From Actinomycetota bacterium (GTDB taxonomy: Bacteria > Actinomycetota > Actinomycetes > Nanopelagicales > Nanopelagicaceae), in assembly GCA_026392825.1 (NCBI GenBank), contig JAPLBF010000030.1, forward strand, positions 1-38,892: DNA of 38,892 bases. Direction: 5' to 3'. The position numbers were made by a program, and so were the translations under genes. The notes below the pieces were generated by a model that was not told the DNA's origin, did no database searches, and worked only from the letters and a program-made list of their open reading frames with translations. Within the stretch, counting starts at the first letter, position 1, and every line of letters starts with the position of its first letter. Of this stretch, positions 6,884 to 15,228 are shown piece by piece.

Positions 6884-8341
6884 CTAGCGAAGCGTTTTCT
6901 TCATTAGGCGCACGCAGTTCTCAACAATTGAGGTAAATGAACCTTTTCCGTATGGCGGCTGCCAGGCTTGATAAAGATTGTGATCGCACAACTCTTCACG
7001 AACAATGTAACCAATTGCTGAATAGTTAACATCTGTAATTGCGACAACGCCATAACCTGGAAATGCCGCTCTCACTTCTTGTTGCCAAGCAACATCGATT
7101 TCACAGGAAATGCCAACAAAGATTAGATTTCCAAAGCGCCAAGCAAAGACTTGGGTTGGGATTGAACCTTTGCCTTGAGTAAAGTTAGCGATGATCTTCT
7201 TGCGAAGTAAGCGTTCTCTAATTCTAAAGTCTTCCTCGGCAGCAAGTTGTTTATCAAGTTCTTCCACCCCTGGCCAATCCTTTGAAGGAAGTCCCACGGT
7301 CTCGAAATCAATTGCGCTCTCTTTCGAAATTGCATATGGACGAGGTTCCCAATAAGCAAGAGGTGCACCAGATTCAATTGGCTTTACATATTCCAGGCGA
7401 TGTCCGGCCGGATACATACCAAGTAATGTGGAATAAGCAGCATGGCCAAGTTGATGTCCATAACGATCTGCCACTGATATATCTGCAACATATTGATAGG
7501 CCGGTGCTAAATCTCCAGATGCGCCTTGCAAGAAGACACAGATCGCACCATCGGTATTAGCTTCCATAACATCGCGCATACCGCCAATGAAATCTGGTGA
7601 AACTAGGCGATTATCGCCACCAAGAGTGGTTGGATGGCAGGCATAGTTGACGACGGTTGCTTTAATAGTTTTATCACTAACTCGAGTAACTCTTCCCACC
7701 ATCACCGTGTCATCGGTAATCGACTTGTTACTTGGGTTGTAACCAGTTAGGTAACGTGTTGGATTTGCTGGGTCTGCCAAGTTTCGATTCTTAGCCAGAT
7801 CACAGCGGCCATCTTTAAAAGTAATAATGCAATCTTCTGCAGTCTCGATCGCTTCACGCGATGCTTCAAGAATCGCGCCTTTCATTAACTCCAAATAACC
7901 TTCAATCAAATCTCCGCCTGGAAAACCAACGCGGCTGCGGTATGGCCAAGGAGCGCCGTGGGTGTGGGAAGAGGCGAGCATTAGATTTGAAATTGGGATA
8001 CCTAAATCTTTAACGACACTTTCTCTGATCCATTCATCTTCCATACCGGTTAGGTCACCGCTTGTACCAAGATCAAGTGCGACGATAACTGTTGGTTTGC
8101 CACCAGGTTGAGCAGTGATTGCAAGAGCCGTGGCATAGATCGGCTTGTGAGTACCGCGTGAGCTTCCATCGTGGGTCGAGAATCCCCAAACCGGTCCGTA
8201 AATTCCAAATGGGGGAGTTATATCTCGTCTGGAAACACCGATCACTGCACGCGCTTCGTGCGGTTGATCTATGAGATTCGGATCTGCAAATGTAGATGGG
8301 GTTTCATCAAGGGCTTTGCTATCCATTGGGGCAGTTGTCAT
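6884..8341 (-). CDS. Cytoplasmic neutral-ceramidase-like metal hydrolase, paralogue A
   Basis: This 485-residue protein has the neutral/alkaline ceramidase N-terminal fold (Ceramidase_alk family). It shows the entry motif RRDITPPFG (about 38-46), the zinc motif SSHTHG (H126, H128), NYACHPTTL (H236) and QGASGDLAP (273-280). A glutamate in ISCEID and a tyrosine in IGYIV near the C-terminus fit the remaining metal-site residues. In characterised ceramidases the hexapeptide GDVSPN supplies the nucleophilic serine; here the serine position is alanine (A279), so true ceramide hydrolysis is doubtful. No signal peptide is visible, so the substrate must be imported. It is the most distant of four paralogues in the window and stands apart from the other three. 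The ATG lacks a clear ribosome site; M6 is an alternative start. Confidence 0.8.
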   Translation of the reverse strand: MTTAPMDSKALDETPSTFADPNLIDQPHEARAVIGVSRRDITPPFGIYGPVWGFSTHDGSSRGTHKPIYATALAITAQPGGKPTVIVALDLGTSGDLTGMEDEWIRESVVKDLGIPISNLMLASSHTHGAPWPYRSRVGFPGGDLIEGYLELMKGAILEASREAIETAEDCIITFKDGRCDLAKNRNLADPANPTRYLTGYNPSNKSITDDTVMVGRVTRVSDKTIKATVVNYACHPTTLGGDNRLVSPDFIGGMRDVMEANTDGAICVFLQGASGDLAPAYQYVADISVADRYGHQLGHAAYSTLLGMYPAGHRLEYVKPIESGAPLAYWEPRPYAISKESAIDFETVGLPSKDWPGVEELDKQLAAEEDFRIRERLLRKKIIANFTQGKGSIPTQVFAWRFGNLIFVGISCEIDVAWQQEVRAAFPGYGVVAITDVNYSAIGYIVREELCDHNLYQAWQPPYGKGSFTSIVENCVRLMKKTLR

Positions 8342-8394
8342 ATCAATCTCACAATCTGAAGCTGTTCGGTTTACTTCGGTTACTTTCTTTTTTC

Positions 8395-9165
8395 TTAATA
8401 CATCAACTGTCCGCCGGAAATGTTTAACACAGTCCCGGTCATATAGCTTGAAGCGTCGGAGGCGAGAAATATTGCACCGCCCACCATTTCACTTGGATCA
8501 GCCAAGCGACCCATTGGGATCATCTCCACAAACTTAGCCATCGCCTCTTGGCTGGTATCACTCCACATCATCGGTGTATCAACCCCACCAGGTGAAAGAG
8601 AATTAACGCGCACTCCATCTTTAGCAAATGAACGTGCCAAACCTTTAGTCATTGAAACCACGCCACCTTTACTTGCGGCGTAAACAACTGAGCCACCGAA
8701 ACCACCGCTCCACCAACCTTGAGATGAAAAGTTAATGATCGAACCCTTGCGGCCCTTGGAACGGAATGCATCGCGCGCAGTTCTATTGAGAAAGAAAGTT
8801 GATTTTAAATTTACATCGATCTGCAAATCCCAATCTTCTTCAGTGACCTCATCAACTGTTGCGCGGCGGCGTAAGACAGCAGCGCAATGCACCATTGCCA
8901 CGAATGGTGCGATCGCTTCCGCTGCCTCAAAAATCAAGTGATGTTCTGCAATCTTTGATACATCTGCTGCAAATGTTTTATGGCCATCCCCAGTAAGTGT
9001 TGCGTGAACTTCATCGAGTGCTGGTCCGGGACGATCTACTAGAAGCACCTTGGCGCCTGCCTCGGCAAAACCACGGGCAATCGGTGCACCGATACCGCCG
9101 GCAGCTCCGGTGACAACAACGCAATTACCAACTAGTCCGCTGCGACTATCCCAAGAAATTGCCAT
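8395..9165 (-). CDS. SDR-family NAD(P)-dependent oxidoreductase
   Basis: A 256-residue classical SDR. The dinucleotide motif is TGAAGGIG (19-26), the structural asparagine is N119, and the catalytic residues are S148 in INFSSQG, Y162 and K166 in YAASK. The C-terminus ASSYMTGTVLNISGGQLMY is typical of sugar or polyol SDRs. D44 after the second strand (LLVDRP) suggests NAD preference. It is 53 bases upstream of ceramidase-like paralogue A and probably co-transcribed with it. A promoter lies at 9214-9242. The divergent gene at 9282 is another SDR, so the two share one control region. Substrate unknown. Confidence 0.88.
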   Translation of the reverse strand: MAISWDSRSGLVGNCVVVTGAAGGIGAPIARGFAEAGAKVLLVDRPGPALDEVHATLTGDGHKTFAADVSKIAEHHLIFEAAEAIAPFVAMVHCAAVLRRRATVDEVTEEDWDLQIDVNLKSTFFLNRTARDAFRSKGRKGSIINFSSQGWWSGGFGGSVVYAASKGGVVSMTKGLARSFAKDGVRVNSLSPGGVDTPMMWSDTSQEAMAKFVEMIPMGRLADPSEMVGGAIFLASDASSYMTGTVLNISGGQLMY

Positions 9166-9213
9166 CTATCTATTTCTCTATTCTCTAAGAAATTTCCTTG
9201 ACCTAATGAAAGA

Positions 9214-9242
9214 AGAATAGGAAGATAACGTATTAAAATCAA
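9214..9242 (-). promoter_or_regulatory. Promoter for the SDR-ceramidase-like pair
   Basis: On the minus strand TTGATT (9237-9242), a 17-base spacer and TATTCT (9214-9219) form a plausible housekeeping promoter about 50 bases before the ATG at 9165. The opposite strand of this 116-base gap also holds TTGACC (9198-9203) and a TAAGAT (9263-9268) that could serve the divergent gene, but neither has a well-spaced partner. Confidence 0.5.
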
Positions 9243-9281
9243 CGACTAATTGACTAAGAAAATAAGATTGCGAGAGCGCTA

Positions 9282-10049
9282 ATGAGTTCCTTCAAAATTA
9301 AGGGAAACCGTGTAGTCATCACTGGCGGTGCAGGTGGCATCGGAAGCGCACTGGTAAAGGGATTCGTTGATGCTGGATCAGAAGTCCTTGTTTCAGCAAG
9401 AGAGGCTTCTCAATTTGAGTCGCTTAAAGAATTCCTAACTGCAAATAACTCGCCCACAACAAAACTGCATTACGTCCTTGCAGATTTCGCCGACCCAAAA
9501 CAGTGCGGAGCCTTTATAGAAAAGGCCAGAACCGCTCTCGGTGGAATTGATGTATTGGTAATTGCCCACGGTGGAGTAAAGCCCGGTCCGGCAGTTGATA
9601 CCAGTGATGAGGTTTGGATGGAACAGATTCAGATAAACCTCTCTTCTTACTTCCAATTAGCTAAAGCGGCTGCGGGCGAGATGATCGAACGAGGCAGCGG
9701 CAAGATAATTACCTTTGCATCAATGCTTACTTTTCAGGGTGGTTTAAATGCATCTACTTATGCGGCTGCTAAAGGCGGCGTGGGCCAGATGACGAAAGCG
9801 CTCTCTAACGAATGGGCGAAATCTGGGGTCAATGTAAATGCCATTGCTCCGGGATATATAAAGACTAAACTCAATAAACATATCTGGACTGATCCAATTC
9901 GCAATGATCAGATTCTTAGCCGTCTGACATCTGGGCGCTGGGGAGTGCCTGAAGATATGGTCGGACCAACTCTATTTCTTGCATCCGAAGCATCTGACTA
10001 TATGCACGGCGTAATCCTGCCGGTCGATGGCGGATGGTTATCTAGATGA
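9282..10049 (+). CDS. SDR-family NAD(P)-dependent oxidoreductase
   Basis: A 255-residue classical SDR with cofactor motif TGGAGGIG (14-21), N119 in QINL, catalytic S147, Y160 and K164 (YAAAKGG), and the usual C-terminal block SEASDYMHGVILPVDGGWLSR. The residue after the second strand is in SAREAS rather than an aspartate, which leaves NADP preference possible. Its stop overlaps the start of a TIM-barrel isomerase by four bases (ATGA), so the two are translated together, a pairing usual in polyol and sugar catabolism. The leader carries TGCGAGAGCG (9269-9278), a 10-mer also present before the CoA-transferase start. Confidence 0.88.
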   Translation: MSSFKIKGNRVVITGGAGGIGSALVKGFVDAGSEVLVSAREASQFESLKEFLTANNSPTTKLHYVLADFADPKQCGAFIEKARTALGGIDVLVIAHGGVKPGPAVDTSDEVWMEQIQINLSSYFQLAKAAAGEMIERGSGKIITFASMLTFQGGLNASTYAAAKGGVGQMTKALSNEWAKSGVNVNAIAPGYIKTKLNKHIWTDPIRNDQILSRLTSGRWGVPEDMVGPTLFLASEASDYMHGVILPVDGGWLSR

Positions 10050-10912
10050 GTGGAGTCAGATTTGGTATCGATAGCTTCTCTTTCCACCGCTTCTTTGGTG
10101 AGAACTCAAAATGGGAAGTGCCAGCAGAAATAAAATGGCAAACTAAAGATTTCATCGATTTTGCACGTGAGCACGGTCTTGATCTGATCACGCTTCAGAC
10201 CGCATATTTAGATTTAAGCGATAGCGAAACCCACTCCGAGCTAAAGCGATGGGTGAGTGAGAAAGAGAATTACCTTGCCTTCACTTGGGGGCACCCAAAT
10301 GGCTTCGACGGCGGTAAGAAGTTAGAAGCATTTAAGAGTGCGACTGAGTGGCTAGAGCGATCTGCCGACTTTGAGTTAGAACAAATGCGCATCGTCTTTG
10401 GAAATCACTTCAATTTCGATGAAGCCCCACGCATTCGGATGGAGCGCTTAGGCGAACATTTAGAGGTGTTGGTTAAGCGCGCTCGCCAACTCGGCGTGCG
10501 TCTCTCAGTTGAAAATCACGCTGACTTTAACGTCCCGGTCCTGTTAGAAATGATCAACGGAATCGATGATCAGTATCTTGGACTCTGTTTAGATCTCGGC
10601 AACTCCTACCGCGTAGGCGATGACATAAGTCAATTAATGGAAAGTATCGATACTTCGCGCATTTTTATGATTCAAGCGAAAGAGATCGATCAAATGCCAG
10701 ATAACGTACAAGGTGAACCAATTGGGTGGTGGCCAACCGTTAACTTTGGCACCGGAAAGATTGATATTGCCAAAAGAGTTAATCGCCTTATCGCACGGGG
10801 CTTTGATGGTCCTATTGCGATTGAACTTTCTAACTTGGGTGCAGGGCTAAATGAGATAGGCGTTGCGGAGCAAGCGATTAGCCATTTGCGTCAAAATCTC
10901 GCACCACGTTAG
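10046..10912 (+). CDS. Xylose-isomerase-like TIM-barrel protein (sugar phosphate isomerase/epimerase family)
   Basis: This 288-residue protein belongs to the AP endonuclease 2/xylose isomerase-like TIM-barrel family, which includes sugar epimerases and inosose dehydratase. Likely metal-site residues are E156 in LSVENHADF, D183 in LCLDLGNSY, the HPN and GNHFNF segments, and E260 in IAIELSN at the last strand. It overlaps the preceding SDR gene by ATGA, so a dehydrogenase-isomerase pair is probable. Its 3' end overlaps the convergent MFS gene by 35 bases, so the two are coding on both strands there with no terminator between. The exact sugar cannot be read from sequence. Confidence 0.8.
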   Translation: MSGVRFGIDSFSFHRFFGENSKWEVPAEIKWQTKDFIDFAREHGLDLITLQTAYLDLSDSETHSELKRWVSEKENYLAFTWGHPNGFDGGKKLEAFKSATEWLERSADFELEQMRIVFGNHFNFDEAPRIRMERLGEHLEVLVKRARQLGVRLSVENHADFNVPVLLEMINGIDDQYLGLCLDLGNSYRVGDDISQLMESIDTSRIFMIQAKEIDQMPDNVQGEPIGWWPTVNFGTGKIDIAKRVNRLIARGFDGPIAIELSNLGAGLNEIGVAEQAISHLRQNLAPR

Positions 10913-12107
10913 GCGGAGATAACTTCATATAGATATGAAGTCCGATTGAAATTAATAGGGTGACAACTGCCCCAAAGTAAATTGAACTTCTAACTGAGAA
11001 TGTTTCACTAAGCCATCCCAGCAATGGGCCGCCAATAGCCAGAGCAGCCACCCATAACGAGATATAGATTCCCCAGATCCGACCGTAGTGTCGTGGATCT
11101 GCGAATTTACGGATTGACATATTGCCCGAGATGTTTATTCCCATCGCGAAGTAACCAGCGAAGAAAAGCGTGATTGCATAAGTAAGGTAATTTGGCGCAG
11201 AAGCAACCAAAAGCCACGTCAGACCCATATAGAAAGCCTTTCGGCCCAAGAAAGCGATATCGATTTCCGCGCTTGTGCGAGCTACGGCGAGTGAACCGGT
11301 GATAGCGCCAAGGGCAAGTATTGAAACTAAAAGTCCGAATGAAGATGGGCTTACGTCAAAGACCTTTCTCGCCATCAAGGTTGATGTCATCTGCATATCC
11401 TGACCAACCATTGCAATTGCACATACGACTGCAATTGGGATTAGAACAGTTCTGTTTCCTCGCAAATATCTGAGTGAATCAAAAAATGTAACTTTATTCC
11501 CCGATTCTTCCAGGTCGTGGGCCCGAAAATATAGAGAGGCGTTTATCGTCATTAAGAAAATGATGGCAATTAAGTAGGTGCCGCCATTAATTAAAAATCC
11601 AGGACTAGTGCCAAAATATTCAATCAGTAGTCCTGCAGTTATAGGGCCGGCAAGTCTTCCAATATTGAGGTTAATCTGATTCCAGCTCAGCGCATTCGGC
11701 AGATTTTTATCGCCGACTAGAAGTACGTAGTAACTCTGACGGACAGGGCCTTCGAGGCCGGTGAATATTCCAAGTAAAAAGGCTGAGATCAATACAATTT
11801 CAAAATTAATATGGCCAGTTGCGATCAAGACGCCGGTCGTTGACGCAATTAAAAATCCAGCAAAATTTAACCAGAAGAGGATACGTTTCTGATCATAACG
11901 ATCAGCAAGGACGCCTCCGTAGATTGCAAATACTACTCCAGGAAGAAATTGCGCTGCAACTACTAGACCTAGACTCTTAGCACTCGAAGTTAGATCAAGG
12001 GTTAACCAATCTTGCGCAACTCGCTGCGTGCAAGTTCCAAAAGTTGAAATTAGAGTGCCAATATAAAATTTTCTGTAGTTTTGATTTTTGAGCGCAGAGA
12101 AGACCAC
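10878..12107 (-). CDS. Major facilitator superfamily transporter
   Basis: A 409-residue integral membrane protein with about 12 hydrophobic segments and the MFS loop signature GGVLADRYDQKR between segments 2 and 3 (about 59-70). The general look is of the DHA3-like/Bcr-type efflux branch, and the central loop (about 185-200) is polar. The start is GTG at 12105-12107, four bases after the stop of the upstream SDR, so it is the second gene of a two-gene operon. The C-terminal coding end overlaps the convergent isomerase gene by 35 bases. It may import or export a pathway substrate or intermediate; direction and substrate are not deducible. Confidence 0.85.
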   Translation of the reverse strand: MVFSALKNQNYRKFYIGTLISTFGTCTQRVAQDWLTLDLTSSAKSLGLVVAAQFLPGVVFAIYGGVLADRYDQKRILFWLNFAGFLIASTTGVLIATGHINFEIVLISAFLLGIFTGLEGPVRQSYYVLLVGDKNLPNALSWNQINLNIGRLAGPITAGLLIEYFGTSPGFLINGGTYLIAIIFLMTINASLYFRAHDLEESGNKVTFFDSLRYLRGNRTVLIPIAVVCAIAMVGQDMQMTSTLMARKVFDVSPSSFGLLVSILALGAITGSLAVARTSAEIDIAFLGRKAFYMGLTWLLVASAPNYLTYAITLFFAGYFAMGINISGNMSIRKFADPRHYGRIWGIYISLWVAALAIGGPLLGWLSETFSVRSSIYFGAVVTLLISIGLHIYMKLSPPNVVRDFDANG

Positions 12108-12111
12108 TATG

Positions 12112-12906
12112 TTATAAACCTGCTAGTTCTGCACCAGAATCAGCCCGGAGCACATGGCCCGTAACAGTGCTAGACATCTCACTCGATAAGAAAAGAACTG
12201 CTGCAGCAACTTCTTCCGGTCGCGTCCATCTTCCGAAGGCATTGATCCGCAAGTGCTCCTTCTTCAAATCGGCCAGCACATCATCTTTCATTCCGCGGCG
12301 AAAGAGCGGTGTATCCAAAGTTGCAGGGGAGAGAGCGTTAACTAAAACCCCATCTCGCCCATTTGCTCTGGCCAAGTTCTTAGTCATAGCAACTGCACCA
12401 GATTTTGAAATTCCATAAACAATTGAGCCAGGAAGCCCACCAGAAAGACCAGCTGTGGAGATGAAGTTAGTGATACGACCCCATTTTCCATCACGCATCA
12501 CCTTTGCCGCACCTCGCGAGATAAAGAATTGACTACGCAGATTTACGTTAAGGGTTGTATTCCAATGTTCTTCATCAACGTCCTCGGGTAGGATATTTTG
12601 CAATACCGCCGCAGTATGAACCAAAATATCTATGCGATTAAACTTTTGATAAACATCTCTAATGAGTTGATCACAGTTATCAACAGATGAAATATCAGTA
12701 TTAAAAATTGCAGTAACTGCCTCAGGATTTCCAGCAACAACCATTTCTTGAGTCTTTTCTAATTCATCTTGATTTCGATCAATTAAAGCGACGTTTGCTC
12801 CGTATTGCGCCAGCGTCAGCGCACATTGGCGTCCATAACCACCAGCTGCGCCAACAATCATTGCCAGGCGACCTTTTACTCCTAAGAGTTGATCTACTGA
12901 ATTCAT
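12112..12906 (-). CDS. SDR-family oxidoreductase with atypical cofactor motif
   Basis: A 264-residue SDR with N122, S150, Y164 and K168 (YGISKSG) in the expected places and a C-terminal block TGHVLRADSGAELAGL. The glycine motif reads VGAAGGYG (18-25): the usual threonine is valine and the isoleucine is tyrosine, which is uncommon but keeps the three glycines. LIDRNQ after strand 2 suggests NAD. A good ribosome site, AAGGAGCGG, precedes the ATG. It heads a two-gene operon with the MFS transporter and is divergent from the DMT transporter, with 78 bases between. It is one of seven SDRs in the window. The substrate is unknown. Confidence 0.85.
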   Translation of the reverse strand: MNSVDQLLGVKGRLAMIVGAAGGYGRQCALTLAQYGANVALIDRNQDELEKTQEMVVAGNPEAVTAIFNTDISSVDNCDQLIRDVYQKFNRIDILVHTAAVLQNILPEDVDEEHWNTTLNVNLRSQFFISRGAAKVMRDGKWGRITNFISTAGLSGGLPGSIVYGISKSGAVAMTKNLARANGRDGVLVNALSPATLDTPLFRRGMKDDVLADLKKEHLRINAFGRWTRPEEVAAAVLFLSSEMSSTVTGHVLRADSGAELAGL

Positions 12907-12961
12907 AACCGCTCCTTGGCTTAGAGTGTAATTCTTGCATCAAAAATCATTTATTTAGGTG

Positions 12962-12984
12962 GTAGCAACTGATAACGTTGCGAC
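12962..12984. promoter_or_regulatory. Inverted repeat abutting the DMT transporter start
   Basis: GTAGCAAC and GTTGCGAC pair as 8-base arms with one mismatch around TGATAAC and end exactly at the GTG start of the DMT gene. It could be an operator for the divergent pair or a hairpin masking initiation. GATAAC inside it could also act as the -10 box of a leaderless transcript starting at the GTG. All three readings are inference. Confidence 0.35.
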
Positions 12985-13815
12985 GTGTTCGAAATAGTAG
13001 CCATCTTCGCTGCTTTTACAATGGGTCTCGGAACATTTCTTACAAAAGGTATAACAACACAGATCTCATTCCTTAAGACACTCGGCCCACTCTTTCTTCT
13101 CAACTGCTTTTTCACCTTACCCATTGCATTCGTGCAACGGGACTGGATCGTCTTTGAACCAAAAGTCTTCGCACTACATATAAGCGCAGCGATTGCCAGC
13201 ATCATCGCTGGTTATTTCATCTTTGTAATCATCGTTCGAAGTTCGGCATCAATTTCTTCTATATCTAGCACTCTTTCGCCCGCTGTAGCACTCGTTCTTG
13301 CGCCAATTTGGCTCGGAACAACCGTTTCGTCTCTGCAAGTTGTCGCTGTTATTGCTCTGATTGCCGCAACTCTTTATCCCATTCGATCAAGCATCCCGGG
13401 CTTGCGCTTGGGAAAGACAATTTTCTTTACTCTCTCTGCGGCTCTCACAACGGGTTACGTATCGATAAACGTTGCGATGCTGGCTTATGAAGGGGTAAAT
13501 CTCTCTGAAACTTTTCTTGTAAGGCAAATTATCGCCGGACTTTTCTACATCATTATCTTTCCACCACGCGGTTTAACCAAGAGCGATCTTTTAAAATTGG
13601 TGCAGAGAGCATCGCTAATTTCGGTTGGCTCAGTTGCTTCGGTATATGCCCTACAAGGTGGAGAAATTATCTTGATGGTTTCGATACTTGCGACTGTTTC
13701 GCTGTGGGTTTTAATCTTTGAATCAATTGCCTCCAAAAGAATTCCGGAGCGATCCACAATTATTGCAGCATTGATTGCAGTCTTGGGAATCATCTCCCTC
13801 AGATTTGTAAGTTAG
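12985..13815 (+). CDS. EamA/DMT-superfamily membrane transporter
   Basis: A 276-residue protein made almost entirely of hydrophobic helices (about 9-10), with two halves of similar layout, as in drug/metabolite transporters of the EamA type. SSISSTLSPAVALVLAPIWLG is the characteristic helix 4 segment and is followed by helices ending VLGIISLRF. The start is GTG at 12985; an in-frame stop at 12973-12975 prevents a longer form, and the next Met is residue 12. No good ribosome site is visible, which fits a leaderless start. It is divergent from the SDR-MFS operon and convergent, nine bases apart, with the ceramidase-like tandem. It probably moves a small metabolite of this island. Confidence 0.75.
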   Translation: MFEIVAIFAAFTMGLGTFLTKGITTQISFLKTLGPLFLLNCFFTLPIAFVQRDWIVFEPKVFALHISAAIASIIAGYFIFVIIVRSSASISSISSTLSPAVALVLAPIWLGTTVSSLQVVAVIALIAATLYPIRSSIPGLRLGKTIFFTLSAALTTGYVSINVAMLAYEGVNLSETFLVRQIIAGLFYIIIFPPRGLTKSDLLKLVQRASLISVGSVASVYALQGGEIILMVSILATVSLWVLIFESIASKRIPERSTIIAALIAVLGIISLRFVS

Positions 13816-13824
13816 CTTGCTTAT

Positions 13825-15228
13825 TTACAGAGATTTGATTGCTTGATCTAGAACTTCCAACATAATTTCAAGTCCGCCAGATGCCACAATGCTTTGCTGA
13901 GACTGGTAATTATTTTGCTCGTAGGCGATCTTTGTAGGTAAATATAGATATCCGGGACCATTAGTCATATCCAAGAAGACAATCATGCGATCGGCATTTC
14001 TGCGGCGCAGATCGCGCGCCAACTCCAAATAAGCTTCGCCGCCGTGTGCGATCACGATCGCATCTCCGAGCTGCCAAATCCAGACGGGATGTTTCACCGT
14101 TCCATCGCCAGTGACGTAATCAATTCGAATCTCGTGTTGTTTTCTAATTCTAAAGTTAAGAAATACTTCTGTAGCCGTTAGGGGAGCCCAGGCAACTCGC
14201 ATCTGCTCATCGGTGAGTAGTTCCTTATGAGGCATCTCAACTGAAATCTTCTTTCTATCAAAGAGCTCATTAGGTTCTACCTTTGTGGGCAGCCAAGAAG
14301 CAAGGTTTGAACCAGAAGTTATAACTTGGTCAAAGCGGAGTTCACACGATGGCGCAAGCATGCTGGCCAGAGTTGCCAATGTGGCATAGCCCAGCATTTC
14401 GCCATTGCGATCTGCAACAGAAACATCACCGGAGTACTGCTCTTTCGGTGCAACATTTCCGCAAGCACCAAGTAAGAAGAGCATCGGTGCACCAGTTGCT
14501 TCAACAACTAACTCACGCGCTCTTCCCACATAATCAGGGCTGATTAAATCGCTCTCCCAACCAACTGAAGTTGGGTGGCATCCATAATTAACAATAGTGA
14601 GAATGGCTTTGCCACTCTGATCGGTAACACGGCCAACCACAAGAGTGTCATCTGGCTCTAATTCCGGGTTGTATCCGACTACAACTTGTGTTGATTCGCC
14701 ATCGGTGACTACTAAATCACGCACCGAACCGAGTGCACACTTTCCGTAAGCCCAAGTTAAATCTGCTTTCACTCGAGATTGAATTGCACGTTTGCCAGCG
14801 GCAATCAAATCTTCGATCGTCTTTTCGACATATCCAGCAACTAATTCGCCACCTTCGCGTGCTGGTTCGTGGATACAGAAGGGAGGACCTTTATGAGTCT
14901 GGCTTAGATTTACAAGAATTGAATCAAGATCAAGGTTTAACTCACGAGCTAAACGTGATCGAAAATTCACAACATCACATTGGTGACAACCGATCCAGCC
15001 AAGATCTAAACCATAAATTAACGAGATATCACTGTCGCCATCGCTGCTTATTGCAGCAACCGTTGCTTCCATTGGCTTATGAACGCCACGAGATATCGCA
15101 CTCTTACTCTTGCCCCAAGGATTTGCTGAGATTCCAATTGGGGGAGTGATGTCAGCAGTTGCTACCCCGATTTGAAGGAGCGAAAGGAATGCACCTTCAC
15201 GATCTACAGCAGGACGTGCTTTATTCAT
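13825..15228 (-). CDS. Ceramidase-like protein with degenerate catalytic motifs, paralogue B
   Basis: A 467-residue cytoplasmic member of the neutral-ceramidase-like family, third gene of a tandem. The entry motif TADITPPIGI (about 24-33), NYGCHPTSV (H218), GGEAYLELA and GPGYLYLPT are present. The zinc motif is altered: where relatives have HTH, this protein has Q110-T-H112. The nucleophile loop reads GACGNVAP (254-261), with asparagine for aspartate and alanine for the serine of GDVSPN. With both changes it may be a non-catalytic partner or have a different chemistry. Its ATG abuts the stop of paralogue C (TAAATG), and a GGAAGG ribosome site lies in the upstream gene's end. Length and fold are intact, so this is not simple decay. 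Confidence 0.78.
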   Translation of the reverse strand: MNKARPAVDREGAFLSLLQIGVATADITPPIGISANPWGKSKSAISRGVHKPMEATVAAISSDGDSDISLIYGLDLGWIGCHQCDVVNFRSRLARELNLDLDSILVNLSQTHKGPPFCIHEPAREGGELVAGYVEKTIEDLIAAGKRAIQSRVKADLTWAYGKCALGSVRDLVVTDGESTQVVVGYNPELEPDDTLVVGRVTDQSGKAILTIVNYGCHPTSVGWESDLISPDYVGRARELVVEATGAPMLFLLGACGNVAPKEQYSGDVSVADRNGEMLGYATLATLASMLAPSCELRFDQVITSGSNLASWLPTKVEPNELFDRKKISVEMPHKELLTDEQMRVAWAPLTATEVFLNFRIRKQHEIRIDYVTGDGTVKHPVWIWQLGDAIVIAHGGEAYLELARDLRRRNADRMIVFLDMTNGPGYLYLPTKIAYEQNNYQSQQSIVASGGLEIMLEVLDQAIKSL

